Shown: one piece after another, positions 1 through 12,879 of the stretch
Position numbering within the stretch: position 1 is the stretch's first letter
Layout: each line of letters starts with the position of its first letter
Assembly (NCBI GenBank): GCA_023853785.1
Contig: JAJIRX010000818.1
Location: forward strand, 1-19,068
From: Psilocybe azurescens
Lineage: Eukaryota; Basidiomycota; Agaricomycetes; Agaricales; Agrocybaceae
Direction: 5' to 3'
DNA length: 19,068 bases
Made by a program: the position numbers and the translations under genes
Notes under the pieces: generated by a model
Told to the model about the DNA's origin: nothing
Database searches by the model: none
The model's input: the letters and a program-made list of their open reading frames with translations, nothing else

Positions 1-407
1 TGTACTGATGTGGCCCATAAAACAGACTCAGTAATTTCATATTCGTCACGACTAACAGCGTCTCTATTTATTCTTCAGATGAAATTACCAGACTATCGGA
101 AGGACCGTCGCGTTCGCGTAATCCCTAGAAGTAGAATATTATAGCATGTCCAACCCGTGTTTCGTAATATCCGAGTCGGAGAAAGCGACTCATAGAAGCC
201 TAATCTGATGGCATACTGAATACTAGCTACCCAACCTAAAATAGGCGACACAAACGTAGTACTTATCTCGGTTGGCTCTCGGCTCAGCGACAGATGCGCA
301 GGAATTAAAAGCATCCCACTGTGGAATCATGCATCCTTGCGGGATACCTCCCTGTTCGTATACACCACTTTGTGAAGCGTCTGCGGTTCTGGTTTTCGAA
401 CCCAAGG
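1..407. other. 5' flank, no gene recognised
   Basis: No coding block with recognisable motifs or splice pattern was found in this stretch on either strand; the open frames here are short and composition-driven. It serves as the upstream region of the monooxygenase that starts at 408. No convincing TATA box or repeat was seen. Confidence 0.5.
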
Positions 408-2164
408 ATGCCTTGTACTAGCACTGGAGGATTGCGTGTGGCTATCATGTTCGTTTGTCCTTTTTATGATCAGAGAACCACTGACGTCGATTTTCACAGA
501 GGAGCGGGTATAGGAGGGCTCTCCTATCTGCAGCACTCGGATTTATGGGCGACAGAGATGACTTGGAAATCGACATCTACGAGGCCTCTCCCTATATATC
601 GGACGTGGGCGCTGGAATAAGCACGTGGCCTCGCACGTGGGAAGTGGCGAAAGCCATGGGCCTTCACGAACGCTTACTCATTTCTTCCTTGCCTTCCTAA
701 TGACTCCCCAAGTAGGTGTAGTCTCTGCCTGCCTGCTTGTCTAGACACTGATCATAGTTTGCAAACAGGTTGCATATTTCAAATCCGAAAATCAGATCAA
801 GCTCAAGGCTTCTATGTACGCGACATAATGCGAAATGGTTGAAGAAAATTCTCTTCATTGTCTATGTTTATGGTGTGCTCACAGCAATACCGCAGGGGTG
901 CTATACGTTTTCATAGAGCCGATCTTCAAAAAGTTCTCAAGGACTCTATAAGTGGTCGTTTGCACCTGTCACATAGTCTAGTATCGTATCAAGACACGGG
1001 CGACGAAGTTCTGCTTTATTTTGCGAACGGGACGACAGCTACATGCGACCTTCTGATCGGTTTCGATGGAATCAATTCTATTGTACGGAAAGGTCTTCTG
1101 TCTAGTCAAGGACTTCTCGATTCACCCTCACTTCATCCAATCTGGTCTGGAACCACGGCATACCGCGCACTAGTTCCGATGGAAAAATTGAAAGCAGCTC
1201 TTCCGGGCCATAGTGCATTGACTGCTCCCATGCTGGTATGAGCATTTCCACTGAATCATTGTACCTACTGTGTGATAATCGGTGCCATGTTTTCTGTAGT
1301 ATTCAGGAAAATCGAAGGTGAGTTTCCATTGATTGTGACACATAACTATCGAGCTAATTTTTATCGAGCGTATAGCATATTGTTACATATCCGATCTCAC
1401 AAGACAAGATACTAAACATCGTCGCATATGACACTGATGTGTCCAGGATAGGAACCATCTACGACGGCCCAACCGCTCTCTTGTACCCCAGAGGAAGTTT
1501 TATCTGTCTATGAAGGGTGGGAAGAAGAGGTACAAGTAATAATTCAGGTGAGTTTCTTTCTATGTCGTATATGATCGACGAACAGGATTCTCTCTTATAT
1601 GTTCTTCGACAGTCTATCGAGAGCGCGACAAAATGGATTTTACGCGACTTGGTACCGTTGGATCGCTATGCTCTCGGCAAGGTGGCCCTTGCAGGAGATG
1701 CGGTAAGCCCTGAGGCTGTACAATCAACTTCATATTAATGAAAGCGAATAGGCACACGCAATGACGCCGCATCAGGGCGCAGGTGCAGGACAGGCAATCG
1801 AGGTTCGTGAAACAAGAACTGACTTCTGACGGACTGATTCAAGCAAAAATTTGAAGGACGCGTTCATTCTTGCAAGCTTAATATCCGATCCACTCTGTAC
1901 TAAACAAATGATATCTAAGGTATCTCAAATCTATGATACCGTCTCCCGTCCAAGGGCAACCGAGCCATGAGGTTGTCAAGACTCACAGGAGAACTGTCTG
2001 AATTGATCGCTCCAGGGCTCGAAGGCGATGCGCAGGCCTCTTCCGATATTCTTGAAAGAGCTTTCCAGGCCTACGAGGATGGATTACACTGGGTATATGA
2101 AGACCTCCCTCATGAAGGCAGGAAACAGGCTCTGGAGATGCTGCATAGCTCGGAGACGGTCTAG
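408..2164 (+). CDS. FAD-dependent monooxygenase, salicylate hydroxylase-like (frame-disrupted)
   Basis: Predicted flavoprotein aromatic hydroxylase using FAD and NAD(P)H. The ATG at 408 is chosen because a short exon (408-448) joins across a 51-nt intron (449-499) to give VAIIGAGIGGL, the GxGxxG dinucleotide-binding motif. Later blocks carry an acidic strand end (DLEIDIYEAS), FHRADLQ, the mid-protein LIGFDGINSIVRK motif (about 1060-1095), HIVTYPIS, EGWEEEVQ, and the FAD ribityl-binding motif GDAAHAMTPHQGAGAGQ, split by an intron at 1703-1751. The end is alpha-helical, as in this family, with the stop at 2162-2164. Further introns include 712-768, 1236-1299, 1318-1375, 1548-1612 and 1803-1856. 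The frame breaks at about 528, 700, 1487 and 1964, mostly as one missing base, while splice sites and motifs stay intact. It may therefore be a working gene with sequence errors or a young pseudogene. The exact substrate cannot be read from the sequence. Confidence 0.85.
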
Positions 2165-2497
2165 AGTGCGTCATCATTGTGCGAACCGCCTTCCATACTT
2201 GCTCATTTTTTTAGATACGTCATGATGTACTAACTATGGGGAGATATGTGACGATCCGAATATCATGAGGTTCATTTTGATTCTTGACTTCGTTTGAGAG
2301 TCTTCTGTTTTTTTCTGTGTGATTGCGGAAACTGTGCGGTCCGGAAAATTACCTACTAGTCACCTGCCACCCCTCTGACTTAGCGTGCCGGCTCTTGACG
2401 CGACGGTAGGTAGGAGATCCATTCTTCTCATAAATAACCGGGACCTGTGATAGATGGACTTGTGTCTGCTCACCTTTTTGGTTAGAATACCTCGACA
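2165..2497. other. intergenic, presumed glucosidase promoter
   Basis: This 333-bp gap lies between the monooxygenase stop and the beta-glucosidase start. It holds no coding block that I can support and no clear TATA box. It presumably contains the terminator of the first gene and the promoter of the next. Confidence 0.4.
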
Positions 2498-5306
<2,809 letters not shown>

Positions 5307-6068
5307 GATCCACGACGTAAACAATCTCTTGACAATGTAAGCAACAATTGGTCACATCTAAATCATTGTATATACAAGCGATAAATGAGAGTGTCTGAAC
5401 CCGTGGTACCGTGGATGGTAGAAGTACATCAGTAGGAAACTCGAGTCACTCATCTACTTAGTAACTAAGGCGGGCCTACCTTCCAGGTTGAAAATAAGAG
5501 AAAAATGATAAGGAATGTATCCGGCCGATTTTACGTGAGCGGTTATAGTCGGAGTGGTTTTAGTTCAAAAGTTATCGTGAGTGTCTGATCATGGGAAACA
5601 ACACACCCATTTAATTACCAGCAATGGACCATAGATGAACCGAATGTCTTGGCACGTAAATCTGCCTTCATTTGAACATGTCAATCGATGAATTGTATGC
5701 CTTGTGGGACTTTGTTGATGGTCTACCAACGGCTACAGCTATGTTCAAGGTACCAACAAGGCACTAAGCCCAACTAATAGGCGCTTGTCCAGATGATTCC
5801 GGTACCGGCCACGAATACGTTGCCGATGTCAAATTGTGTCAGCATTTGACAAATTGAAGGGCACTACGTCAGTGCCACCCGCCAGCCGCTTTCTGACCGA
5901 ATTCAACACTGGTATAACCCATGCATCGTGCAGGTTGAGCTCTCTATAAATTTAGAGGTCGAATGTACTTTATCAAACTGCTCATCCCACACTTCATATA
6001 GATTTTTGACTGATAGATCGGTCGTCGGCATCATTCCTAATATTCCTTCTCCAAAAAAACTTAATCTC
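5307..6068. other. intergenic with a possible small coding remnant
   Basis: This is 762 bp between the glucosidase and the reductase. A short plus-strand reading from the ATG at 5678 (MSIDELYALWDFVDGLPTAT) could continue through a short GT-AG gap to a stop near 5850. I do not recognise it, and it may be chance or a gene remnant. The last 130 bp form the promoter of the reductase. Nothing else is recognisable. Confidence 0.35.
5945..5951 (+). promoter_or_regulatory. possible TATA box of the SDR gene
   Basis: TATAAAT lies 118 bp upstream of the reductase ATG at 6069, inside a short palindrome-like context (ctctataaatttagag). The distance suits a fungal core promoter with a 5' leader of about 90 nt. 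This is motif and position only; the transcription start is not visible. Confidence 0.35.
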
Positions 6069-7291
6069 ATGGCACAATCGTCGTCTGTAGATACTCCCAA
6101 AGTGTGGTTGATCACAGGTCAGTTTCTCTTTTGGAATGCTCTAAGAATGCCAAATCGCAATCGTACAGGTGCATCCTCGGGGTTTGGAAAGCGTCTTGTG
6201 ATCTCGGTTCTTGCTCGAGGGATCGCGTTATCGCCACTGCACGATCTTTGGAGAAACTAGAAAGCATCGTCTCAGAGTTAGATGCACAGCATGCGGACCG
6301 GTACGGACTTTGCAACTTGACGTTACGGACGGAGAAGAGAAGATCAAAACAAAAATCGATCAGGCGATCACCTTCTGGAAACGCATTGACGTTCTCGTAA
6401 ATAACGCAGGTACGTATATATATCTCATATCATCTTCTTTTCTTTACATTGCAAGTCTTTATTTATCGTTGTTACTAGGATTCGGGTTTCCAGGAATGGT
6501 CGAGGAGGGAGGGTGAGTTATTTCTTCGGATTGTTCGTTGCTCAACAATTCAACGGGAGTTGAAGGACCAAGGTATTGCGCCAACAATTTGATACCAATG
6601 TCTTTGGAGTGTTAGACGTCACGAATGCGACCCTTCCATATCTGAGAGAAAGCAATGGATGTGTTGTGGTCATTGGGAGTCGGTCTGCATGGAAAGCTGA
6701 ACTTCCTGTAAGTAATCTCGCTATTATTTCTCGATACACGCCTGACCGCGTTTCGCTTAGGGGCTCGGTACATCTTCAATGACATACTGTTGACTGAGGT
6801 TGCTTACCATCCTTTTTCCAGGATTTTATGCAGCGTCTAAAGCTATCCATGGTACTGTTCTCTTCTCAGTTTCATCAAAGAATAACTTTAACTTCAACCA
6901 TATCCTACAGCTATAACAGAGACTCTAACGACAGAGCTCGCCCAGTTCAATATTAAAGTTCTTCTCGTGGCCCCAGGTTCATTTAGAACGGAAGGGATCT
7001 ACGGGCATTCGTACTTTACCGACAACCCGATCCCAGCTTACGACAAGCTTCGCCAAGTCAGCGAAGCTAGATTCGCTCCATTTCTGGCACAGAAAAAGGC
7101 GACCCCGACAAAGCTGTGAAAGCCATTGTTGATGTGGTGACGGAGAAGGCAGGGCTAAAGGCCGCCCGTGGCCCAATTATCTGATACTGGGAGAGGACGC
7201 TGAGATAGATCTTAAGAACAAGTACGGGAGGTTGATGACTGTGCTCGATGAGTGGTCGGATGTTACTAGAGCGGTTAATTTTGATAGTTGA
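6069..7291 (+). CDS. short-chain dehydrogenase/reductase (frame-disrupted)
   Basis: Classical SDR, an NAD(P)-dependent oxidoreductase acting on an alcohol or ketone. The ATG at 6069 gives KVWLITG, which joins over an intron (6118-6168) to GASSGFGKRL, the TGxxxGxG cofactor loop. LQLDVTD, DVLVNNAG (about 6388-6409), FDTNVFGVLDVTNATLPYLR and VVVIGSRSAWKAELP follow, then the catalytic YAASK (about 6826-6840). The later block reads LLVAPGSFRTEGIYG. The C-terminal part ends at the TGA at 7289-7291. Other introns are 6410-6478, 6513-6565, 6709-6760, 6768-6821 and 6852-6910. The two around 6761-6767 leave a 7-nt exon that restores PGLGFYAASK. One-base losses near 6220 (GGG run), 6302, 7078 and 7168 break the frame, with motifs retained on both sides. 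The ARS/EKLESIV segment after the second strand is usual for classical SDRs. The substrate is unknown. Confidence 0.88.
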
Positions 7292-7453
7292 TAATTTCTG
7301 TTTCTAGAGGTTTGCTTAAAGCCGGCCAACTCTGTAAATCGAGAACAAAGGCATATCGAAATTAATACATAGAATCTGTTATCAATAACAGCTCTCCGAG
7401 TCCGGCTAGGAGTGCGAAGCCAGCGTGCAGTATTCAGAGGAAGTACAGCAATA
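7292..7453. terminator. convergent 3' region between SDR and membrane protein genes
   Basis: This is the 162-bp spacer between two converging genes. It must hold both polyadenylation regions. It is moderately AT-rich at the left end, but no unambiguous poly(A) signal was identified. Confidence 0.35.
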
Positions 7454-8520
7454 CTACGCATGCCGATAGACGTAAGTCAGAAACATATAGAAAATCGTAG
7501 CGATAATCGTGCCCTGCGCTCTACGATCACGATATATGGAAGAGGTTTGACTTGTGGGATCTGAGACGGGAAACCTCCGGGTCATGAAAAGAGCAACGGC
7601 GCCTTTGGATAATAGATATGATGAACATTGATTATGATTGGTATGAAAGAATAAATCCGAGGACTTACACGTCATAACCGAAACGCCTTTCAGAAGTAAT
7701 ACGAGGGTAGCTGTTGTGCAACGATCGTCGATTATGCCACCTAAATTTGTCGCGTTTGCGCACACTGGGGATCTGTACATGGATGAAGGGTCCAACAGAA
7801 TGTAAATGACGCTAACTGGAAGCATCGACGTTGTTGTTGTTATTGACCGGATCTACGCAGAGCATGCATTGTATCACGTACATATGCTGATGAGGAAGGA
7901 AAATCTAGCCGAGATATAATGCTCCACATCCTTCTTGCGATAGGACGCAGCCCTATCCAGCGTTGTTGGTTTAGAGAATCAGAATTCGGATGGAGTTTGT
8001 AAGTACTTACATATCGACGACCGGTAGATACACCATGAACGAAAGGAGACAAAGCACCATGAAACCACCTTGAGGAGTGGATGAATATGAGTTAGAGCAA
8101 AGTGAAATGAAAAGTTGGCATATCATACCAGATTCTCTATCGGCTTTTCTCGACGAGGAAGCGATTCCGTTTATGCATAAAGAAATAGAAATGAACTGGG
8201 ATAAAAATGTAATTGCTAAAAGCAGAAACAATCAGCTCTAAATCATCCCGTTGTCGAAGGCTGAAAAGTGGAGGAACGCTGGACGCACCGTAGTATGTCA
8301 GAAGATGCGAGATGAATCTAAATGCCAGGTTGGGGCGATAGAGAACAGACCCATCAGGCATATTTGCCTCCAATTCTATATTGTCTGACTTCTCAGAGAT
8401 CCTGGTCATTGATACATCATGGGGCGCCGGGTTATAAGTCGCTTTCGTATCCTCATAGTAGGGAGTCTGCTGAGTCTTGAATGCAGGTATTCCCGAGTAG
8501 GCCACGCTGTGAGTTTCCAT
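7454..8520 (-). CDS. four-helix integral membrane protein, function unknown
   Basis: I do not recognise the family. The start at 8520 (METHSVAYSGIPAF) opens a polar 60-residue N-terminus, followed by four hydrophobic segments: LLTYYAITFLSQFISISLCI, GGFMVLCLLSFMVYLPVVDM, FSFLISIFSVIYILL and a segment from TLVLLLKGVSVM across an intron to AVALFM. A fifth hydrophobic patch (TIIATIFYMFLTYVY) precedes the stop at 7454-7456. A Cys pair (VCAN...DDRCT) lies between the third and fourth segments, perhaps in an exposed loop. Introns fit GT-AG rules: donor gtgcgt near 8288 with acceptor cttttag near 8220, a second near 8075-8130, one at about 7950-8008, one from gtacgt near 7885, and 7603-7668. It is the one host gene here with no frame break, about 250 residues long. 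The overall shape recalls small fungal tetraspan proteins, but this is shape only. Confidence 0.7.
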
Positions 8521-8870
8521 CTGGTTATTACGCGGTGGTGCAAAGTTTCCGTCGTGGACAATGCAGATGCAATAACCTCCCAGAGATACGCTATGTGTTG
8601 GAAGTCGAGAACAGGGGTGGAAAATGACAAGGAGGGTCCCTGGAAGTGTTGTTATGTAGTTATATGCCCGTACTAGGTTAATGGAGTTGCAGCAATGATA
8701 GTAATGGATGAAGTTTGATTGCTGTGCTGTGTACACTGCAAAATGTGCTAATTATGAGCGACGCTATTACACCTTAGGTTCCCACCCCCGGTCACATCAG
8801 ACGGCAGGAACCGATGGTGATGCCACCTGATTTGAATGAATTTCCGTGTTTCGCCTTACCCACCGACATT
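8521..8870. other. upstream region of the membrane protein gene
   Basis: About 350 bp lie between the membrane protein start and the transposon terminus. No coding block is supported. The transposon end lies only 350 bp upstream of this gene's ATG, so its promoter may have been affected by the insertion. Confidence 0.4.
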
Positions 8871-9304
8871 CCATGTCCTAGGTGTCTACTTAATCTTTAT
8901 TCCTCCTCGATTTTTCTGATTAGACAAGACTATTAGATTAGTTAAGATAACAGATTAGATTAGACAAGAAACTAGATAATGAGATATCAGTCAGCACCTA
9001 ATCAGTCCCAGGCACGTTGAGCTCCCATCAATCATCAGCGCCCATCAATCACGACAACGCTCGGCATCCCGCTCTCCTCCACCTCCCACTGCTGCCAGGC
9101 ACAGAGATTTTGTTGCCATCATTTTCCCGCCCGCTGCCTGACAGTGCGCCATTTCCTTACTGGAATCACTCCTTTTCTGTCTATCCCGAATTCCTCCTGT
9201 CCTGTTCCTCCCGTCCCATCCCATCCCTTCCGTCCTGTCCTTTCCTCTCGTTCCGTCCGTTGACGCCCTTCCTCCTTCCTTGTTTGCTTCCTTTTCTGTA
9301 CATA
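8871..9304 (+). repeat. left terminal inverted repeat of the KDZ element
   Basis: The repeat starts ccatgtcctaggtgtctac and matches the reverse complement of 17964-18352 over its whole length with few differences. It contains two copies of gattagacaaga (8918-8929 and 8958-8969), two of ccatcaatca, and a pyrimidine-rich tract (about 9190-9300) that is longer than in the right copy. Homology fades after tctgtacat near 9304. Confidence 0.93.
8918..8969 (+). repeat. subterminal direct repeat gattagacaaga x2
   Basis: Two identical 12-mers spaced 40 bp apart (8918 and 8958), separated by ttagattag-type repeats. The same pair recurs inverted in the right repeat at 18253-18264 and 18293-18304, again 40 bp apart. 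Four identical, symmetrically placed copies are the usual layout of transposase binding sites, but binding is inferred. Confidence 0.6.
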
Positions 9305-9784
9305 GCATTGACTTTCTATGTTGTAAACAGAGTACTTGTTATTCGTTTGGTATTTGATTTTAAATAGCTATAGTTGTATAATACACAGTTATGTACATTT
9401 ACCCGTGCTCACTGTGTACTCAACATTGAGATTGTTGTTGAGGACAACTTACTATATTCAGACATCAATGTTCACTTCCAGGAACGTAGCAGGTGGCTGC
9501 GCCACAGACACCTTCATGACATTATAACTTTGACAAGACCTGACATCGTGAACTCCTTTTTTTTTTTTTTTTTTCTCGTTGATGTGAACACTCTTCCCAG
9601 AGATCGTGATCCAAAAGGGCTGCCAAGACTGGCATAAGCGCAGCATCGCACTTAATTAAATATATTCAAAAGGGAAAGACAACGATGAATTATATAAGTG
9701 ATAATACAAAAAGGTAAGAGCGTGATCACCGATGTCAGTTTCAGATCAGAACCAACCACTTCCTTGCTCTTGGGCTCGACTTCC
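9305..9784. other. element-internal non-coding, with an 18-nt poly-T run
   Basis: AT-rich sequence between the left repeat and the end of the first companion gene. It contains an uninterrupted run of 18 T at 9557-9574, preceded by no obvious target duplication. No coding block is supported. The right part must contain the 3' end of the minus-strand companion gene. Confidence 0.5.
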
Positions 9785-11175
9785 TCAGTCCTGGATCGTA
9801 CTCTGCTCTTGAAACAGCACGGCAGCTCTTTTGGATGCTGGCGCCTCATTTTCCTTGTCATCTGTAGCACGCGGTCTTTTAGTTCCTATGTCCTTGCAAG
9901 GTTGACGCTTCTTCGGTGCGGGTAAGGATCTGTCTTTGATAGCTTTTTGTGATCTTGACAATGTTGTAACAGCTGAGCGGTGGTCAACTTGATGAACTTG
10001 CATGTTCCGTCATTCAAGGCATCCAGGAGCTTGCGTAGTCCTGGAAGGGATGTGGAAAGTTCCTCGGATTAACAAGCTTTTTGTAAGTCCATCCGATGAG
10101 CTCTAAACCATAACATTGGACTATCTTTTCTTCATAGTCAACATACTGCATTAGCGTGTTAGGGTTGTCCGTGATTTGCACTGATATAGATATGTCATTG
10201 TGAACTGGGTGTCCATTGGGAAAGGTACATACCCAGCATATCACCAATTTTCTGACAGATTTGACGTTTCATGTCATCAGCTTTCTGCTTAGAGGTACGA
10301 TAAAGATCTGGATCATATATTAATATCCAGATCAGAATGGAATACACTAAGACTTACTAATAGGATCACAACCTGCAATTCCAAACGCCTCCAGCTTAGC
10401 ACCGACATGTCCAAGATCCCAGCCTTTGTGAACTGGGACGGCAATCTTCATGTAGTCCATGAGAGCCTTGGAGGTGAAGTGCCATTTCGGTTCCATGTGA
10501 TACTCTGCTGAATTCCGTACAATGCAAAAAAGCCCTCAACACCAACACGCATTCTCAAACCATCTATCTTTGAAACCATGCATGTTAAGTAAAAATAATT
10601 CAATTACAATACATACAAGCTTCCGTATGGTCCTGAGAGTGTTACTGACATCTTGTACGCGAGATTTAGCAGAGTGGTGTCGATGATAGACATGGGAAGA
10701 CACAGTGTCAGTATGGTGAGCAACTATCTCTTTGAGTTCAGCGTCGTCCAGAGCCTCGTATTCAGCCTTAAATTCTTCACAGTGTAGTTTTAGTAGAGGA
10801 GTCTCGCCGTCTAGTAAGGTATTAGGTTAGACAAAGAATTGCTAGTATACTTTAAAATACATACTTTCCTGAAGCTCCTCAGCCTTCATGTGTACAAATG
10901 CATACGGATTGACAATTCTCTGCTTGTTGATAAGGTGCACCCCAGACTGAAAAAAAGGTCAAGGAAGTAGCGATCCTTTGTATCAAATTGATGAGCCAAG
11001 TCCACGGCAGTGTTTAATGTTGATTTCATCCATTCATCGACTGCATCGTTGATTTCAGCTTGATGTTGGCTGTTACGCTCGGTACGCACAGCACGTTGAG
11101 CAAAGTGAGTGGCGCAGCTTTTGCAGGTGCAGGATCTTGAATACGCAAGGGAAGCTGTACAGTAGTCTGAGGCAT
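9785..11175 (-). CDS. KDZ-companion protein A, function unknown (frame-disrupted)
   Basis: I recall this as a protein family that recurs beside KDZ transposases in Agaricomycetes; its function is not known to me. The start at 11175 (MPQTTVQLPLRIQDP) gives a Pro/Ala-rich head. Blocks in order are NDAVDEWM, RYFLDLFFQSGVHL, NPYAFVHMKAEELQE, CEEFKAEYEALDDAELKEIV, SAKSRVQDVSNTLRTIRKL, a core reading GVEGFF then IVRNSAEYHMEPKWHF, GWDLGHVGAKLEAFGIAGCD, TSKQKADDMKRQICQKIGDM, then YEEKIVQCYGLELIGWT, LRKLLDALNDGTCKFIKL, and a basic tail with KKRQP, KRPRATDD and ASKRAAV ending at 9785-9787. Short GT-AG introns separate the exons, for example just after the DALDD block and just before YVDYEEK. One-base losses in runs of T (near 10933 and 10532), near 10048 and near 9965 break the frame. 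The basic tail suggests nuclear location or nucleic-acid contact, as inference. Confidence 0.75.
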
Positions 11176-11509
11176 TATCAACTACATAAAAGGGCCAGCT
11201 AGTATTTAAACTCTTCCTTAAACACAAATTTGCAAGTGTGAAGGCCAAAAGAAGAAATATATTTCAAGGTACATAGTAAATTACGAACACATATATTTCA
11301 CGTAGTAAGTTACGAACACATATATTTCACGATAGTAAGTTACGAACACATATATTTCATGGTAGTAAATTACGAACACTCTTTTTTCTGAGATAACATC
11401 TACAAAAAGGATGGTTAAACTCAATGATGAGACAAAAAGAGCTAGTGTCAGTAATGGACCGGATGCCATGAAAAATCTAGCTATGTTCAATAACACAAAA
11501 GGGGAATAT
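11176..11509. promoter_or_regulatory. spacer between companion genes, promoter of companion A
   Basis: This 334-bp stretch separates the stop of companion B from the start of companion A, both on the minus strand. Besides the 30-bp tandem repeat it holds no supported coding block. It must contain the promoter of companion A and the 3' end of companion B. Confidence 0.45.
11281..11380. repeat. tandem repeat, about 30-bp unit, 3.4 copies
   Basis: Units beginning ttacgaacacatatatttca occur at 11281 (29 bp), 11310 (30 bp), 11340 (30 bp) and a partial unit at 11370-11380. They differ at a few positions (cgtagtaag, cgatagtaag, tggtagtaaa). The array sits in the spacer between the two companion genes, about 105 bp upstream of the start of companion A. 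Confidence 0.9.
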
Positions 11510-12879
11510 CTATGCCAAAGAGGAAGAGATTGACTGCTCTAATTCATCGGTGTATGAATGCATCAGAGACACAAGTTCAGCCACAAGAGCATGTCCAACA
11601 CCCAAATCCAACAGCTCATTATTCCACTTGGACATACCAATGTTATGACAAATAAGGTCTATAGCGGCATACTTATCATCCAGATGGTTGGCCTGAATGA
11701 AGGTAAGGTATGCAATAGCAGGGGTAGCTTTAGCAGGTGTGACAGGTGAATGAATGGTGGAGTTTGAAGCCGCGCCACAGGTCAATGATAAAGGGCGGGA
11801 GAATTAGAACTATAACGTGATGGGGTTCCAGAGGAAACCCATACATTTGAAGATCCAGGTCGTGTCCTTGATGAGACCCCTTTGGGGTGAGCGGAGTGTA
11901 ACGAGAACTGTGTGGAGCCTGATGGTTGAGAAGAAAATGGTTTGGTTATATGGTCGATTTGGGCAAGAAGTTCTTGTTCACGTTGTTGAGAGTTAGCTAG
12001 AGCCCTCCGTTTGCTGAAGGATTTCCTGAACTTGACAGAGTTCTGTGTTGAGTTCGCTCTGCTTTTGAGGCACGCGAAAGTTGGTCCGAGAGGGTGGTAT
12101 CTTCGTCGTCGTCATCAGAGTCAGAGAGAACAATAACGGACTGACATTGTCCGTAATAGGTGAAGATACTTGAGCCAGGTGGCGAAGCTGAAGGGTGTGC
12201 GTGCTGAGCGGGATATGGGGAGGAGTGGCAGTGGGTTTGGACAGTTTCCAAAGCTTCTCCACACATTTCTCAAACGCAATTGTAGGGACTCCAATGTCTC
12301 GAATAAACCTTTGAATGATATCAAAACAGCCTTCGAGTGTGTGGTACCTATCATATGGTTCGGAAAGTAAACATCTGCCTTCACATACTCTGGCTGCTTT
12401 AGAGATCCAGGTTGAGTTCCGCCTTCAACATGAACAATGAGAGTGGTTCCACCAAATGTTCTGTCTAAGAGCGCAGCCTAGAAAAATTGAAAAGTTATGA
12501 ACAAATATAAAAAGGACCAGCAAACAACACACCGTATCAAAGAGTAATTCCTGTAAGCGCTTACAGAGAGTAGACCAAAGGTCTGTTCCCTGAGCATTCC
12601 GTGGTACATTCTTGCGAAGGATCAGATATTCGCTATAGAACTTGTAGGGAGGAGACTGTCCAACGATGACTTGGCTAGGCCAGGAGCAAACCAAGCAAGG
12701 TCTGCATAGTCAAACCGATCACGGAAAGCTGTAAATATGTCTGGTTCACTGGAGAGGGTACCAAGACGACGCCATAAATCATATATACCAACAGGATGAA
12801 ATGAAAGAGATCCCCACGCAGCAGGGACTTGACCAGCATTGGGCGGAGGAGTGATAAGAGCCTCTGAAGAGTTTGCCAT
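11510..12879 (-). CDS. KDZ-companion protein B, function unknown (frame-disrupted)
   Basis: Not recognised as an enzyme. The start at 12879 gives MANSSEALITPPPN, then WGSLSFHPVGIYDLWRRLG, RFDYADLAWFAPGL, QSPPYKFYSEYLILRKNVP, GTDLWSTLCKRLQELLFDT, an intron at 12478-12532, ALLDRTFGGTTLIVHVEGG, YVKADVYFPNHM, and a block reading CFDIIQRFIRDIGVPTIAFE. A Pro-rich linker precedes the acidic patch VIVLSDSDDDDEDTTLSDQ, shaped like a SUMO-interacting motif (hydrophobic core followed by Asp/Ser). A coiled-coil-like stretch follows (ELNTELCQVQEILQQ, NSQQREQELLAQIDHI), then a Ser/Pro-rich region. A last block (ATPAIAYLTFIQANHLDD to YTDELEQSISSSLA) ends at 11510. The parts lie in different frames with losses near 12690, 12345, 12170, 12060, 12003 and 11783, so the true gene end is uncertain. 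Placement between companion A and the transposase on the same strand suggests a shared role in the element. Confidence 0.6.

Noticed and set aside
9017..9367. Open frame of 116 codons on the plus strand inside the left inverted repeat
   Set aside because: It is made by the Ser/Pro-coding pyrimidine tract and has no counterpart of equal frame in the right repeat copy.
9557..9574. Poly-T run as the tail of a minus-strand non-LTR retroelement
   Set aside because: No reverse transcriptase, short-element body or flanking target duplication was seen; a simple homopolymer is enough.
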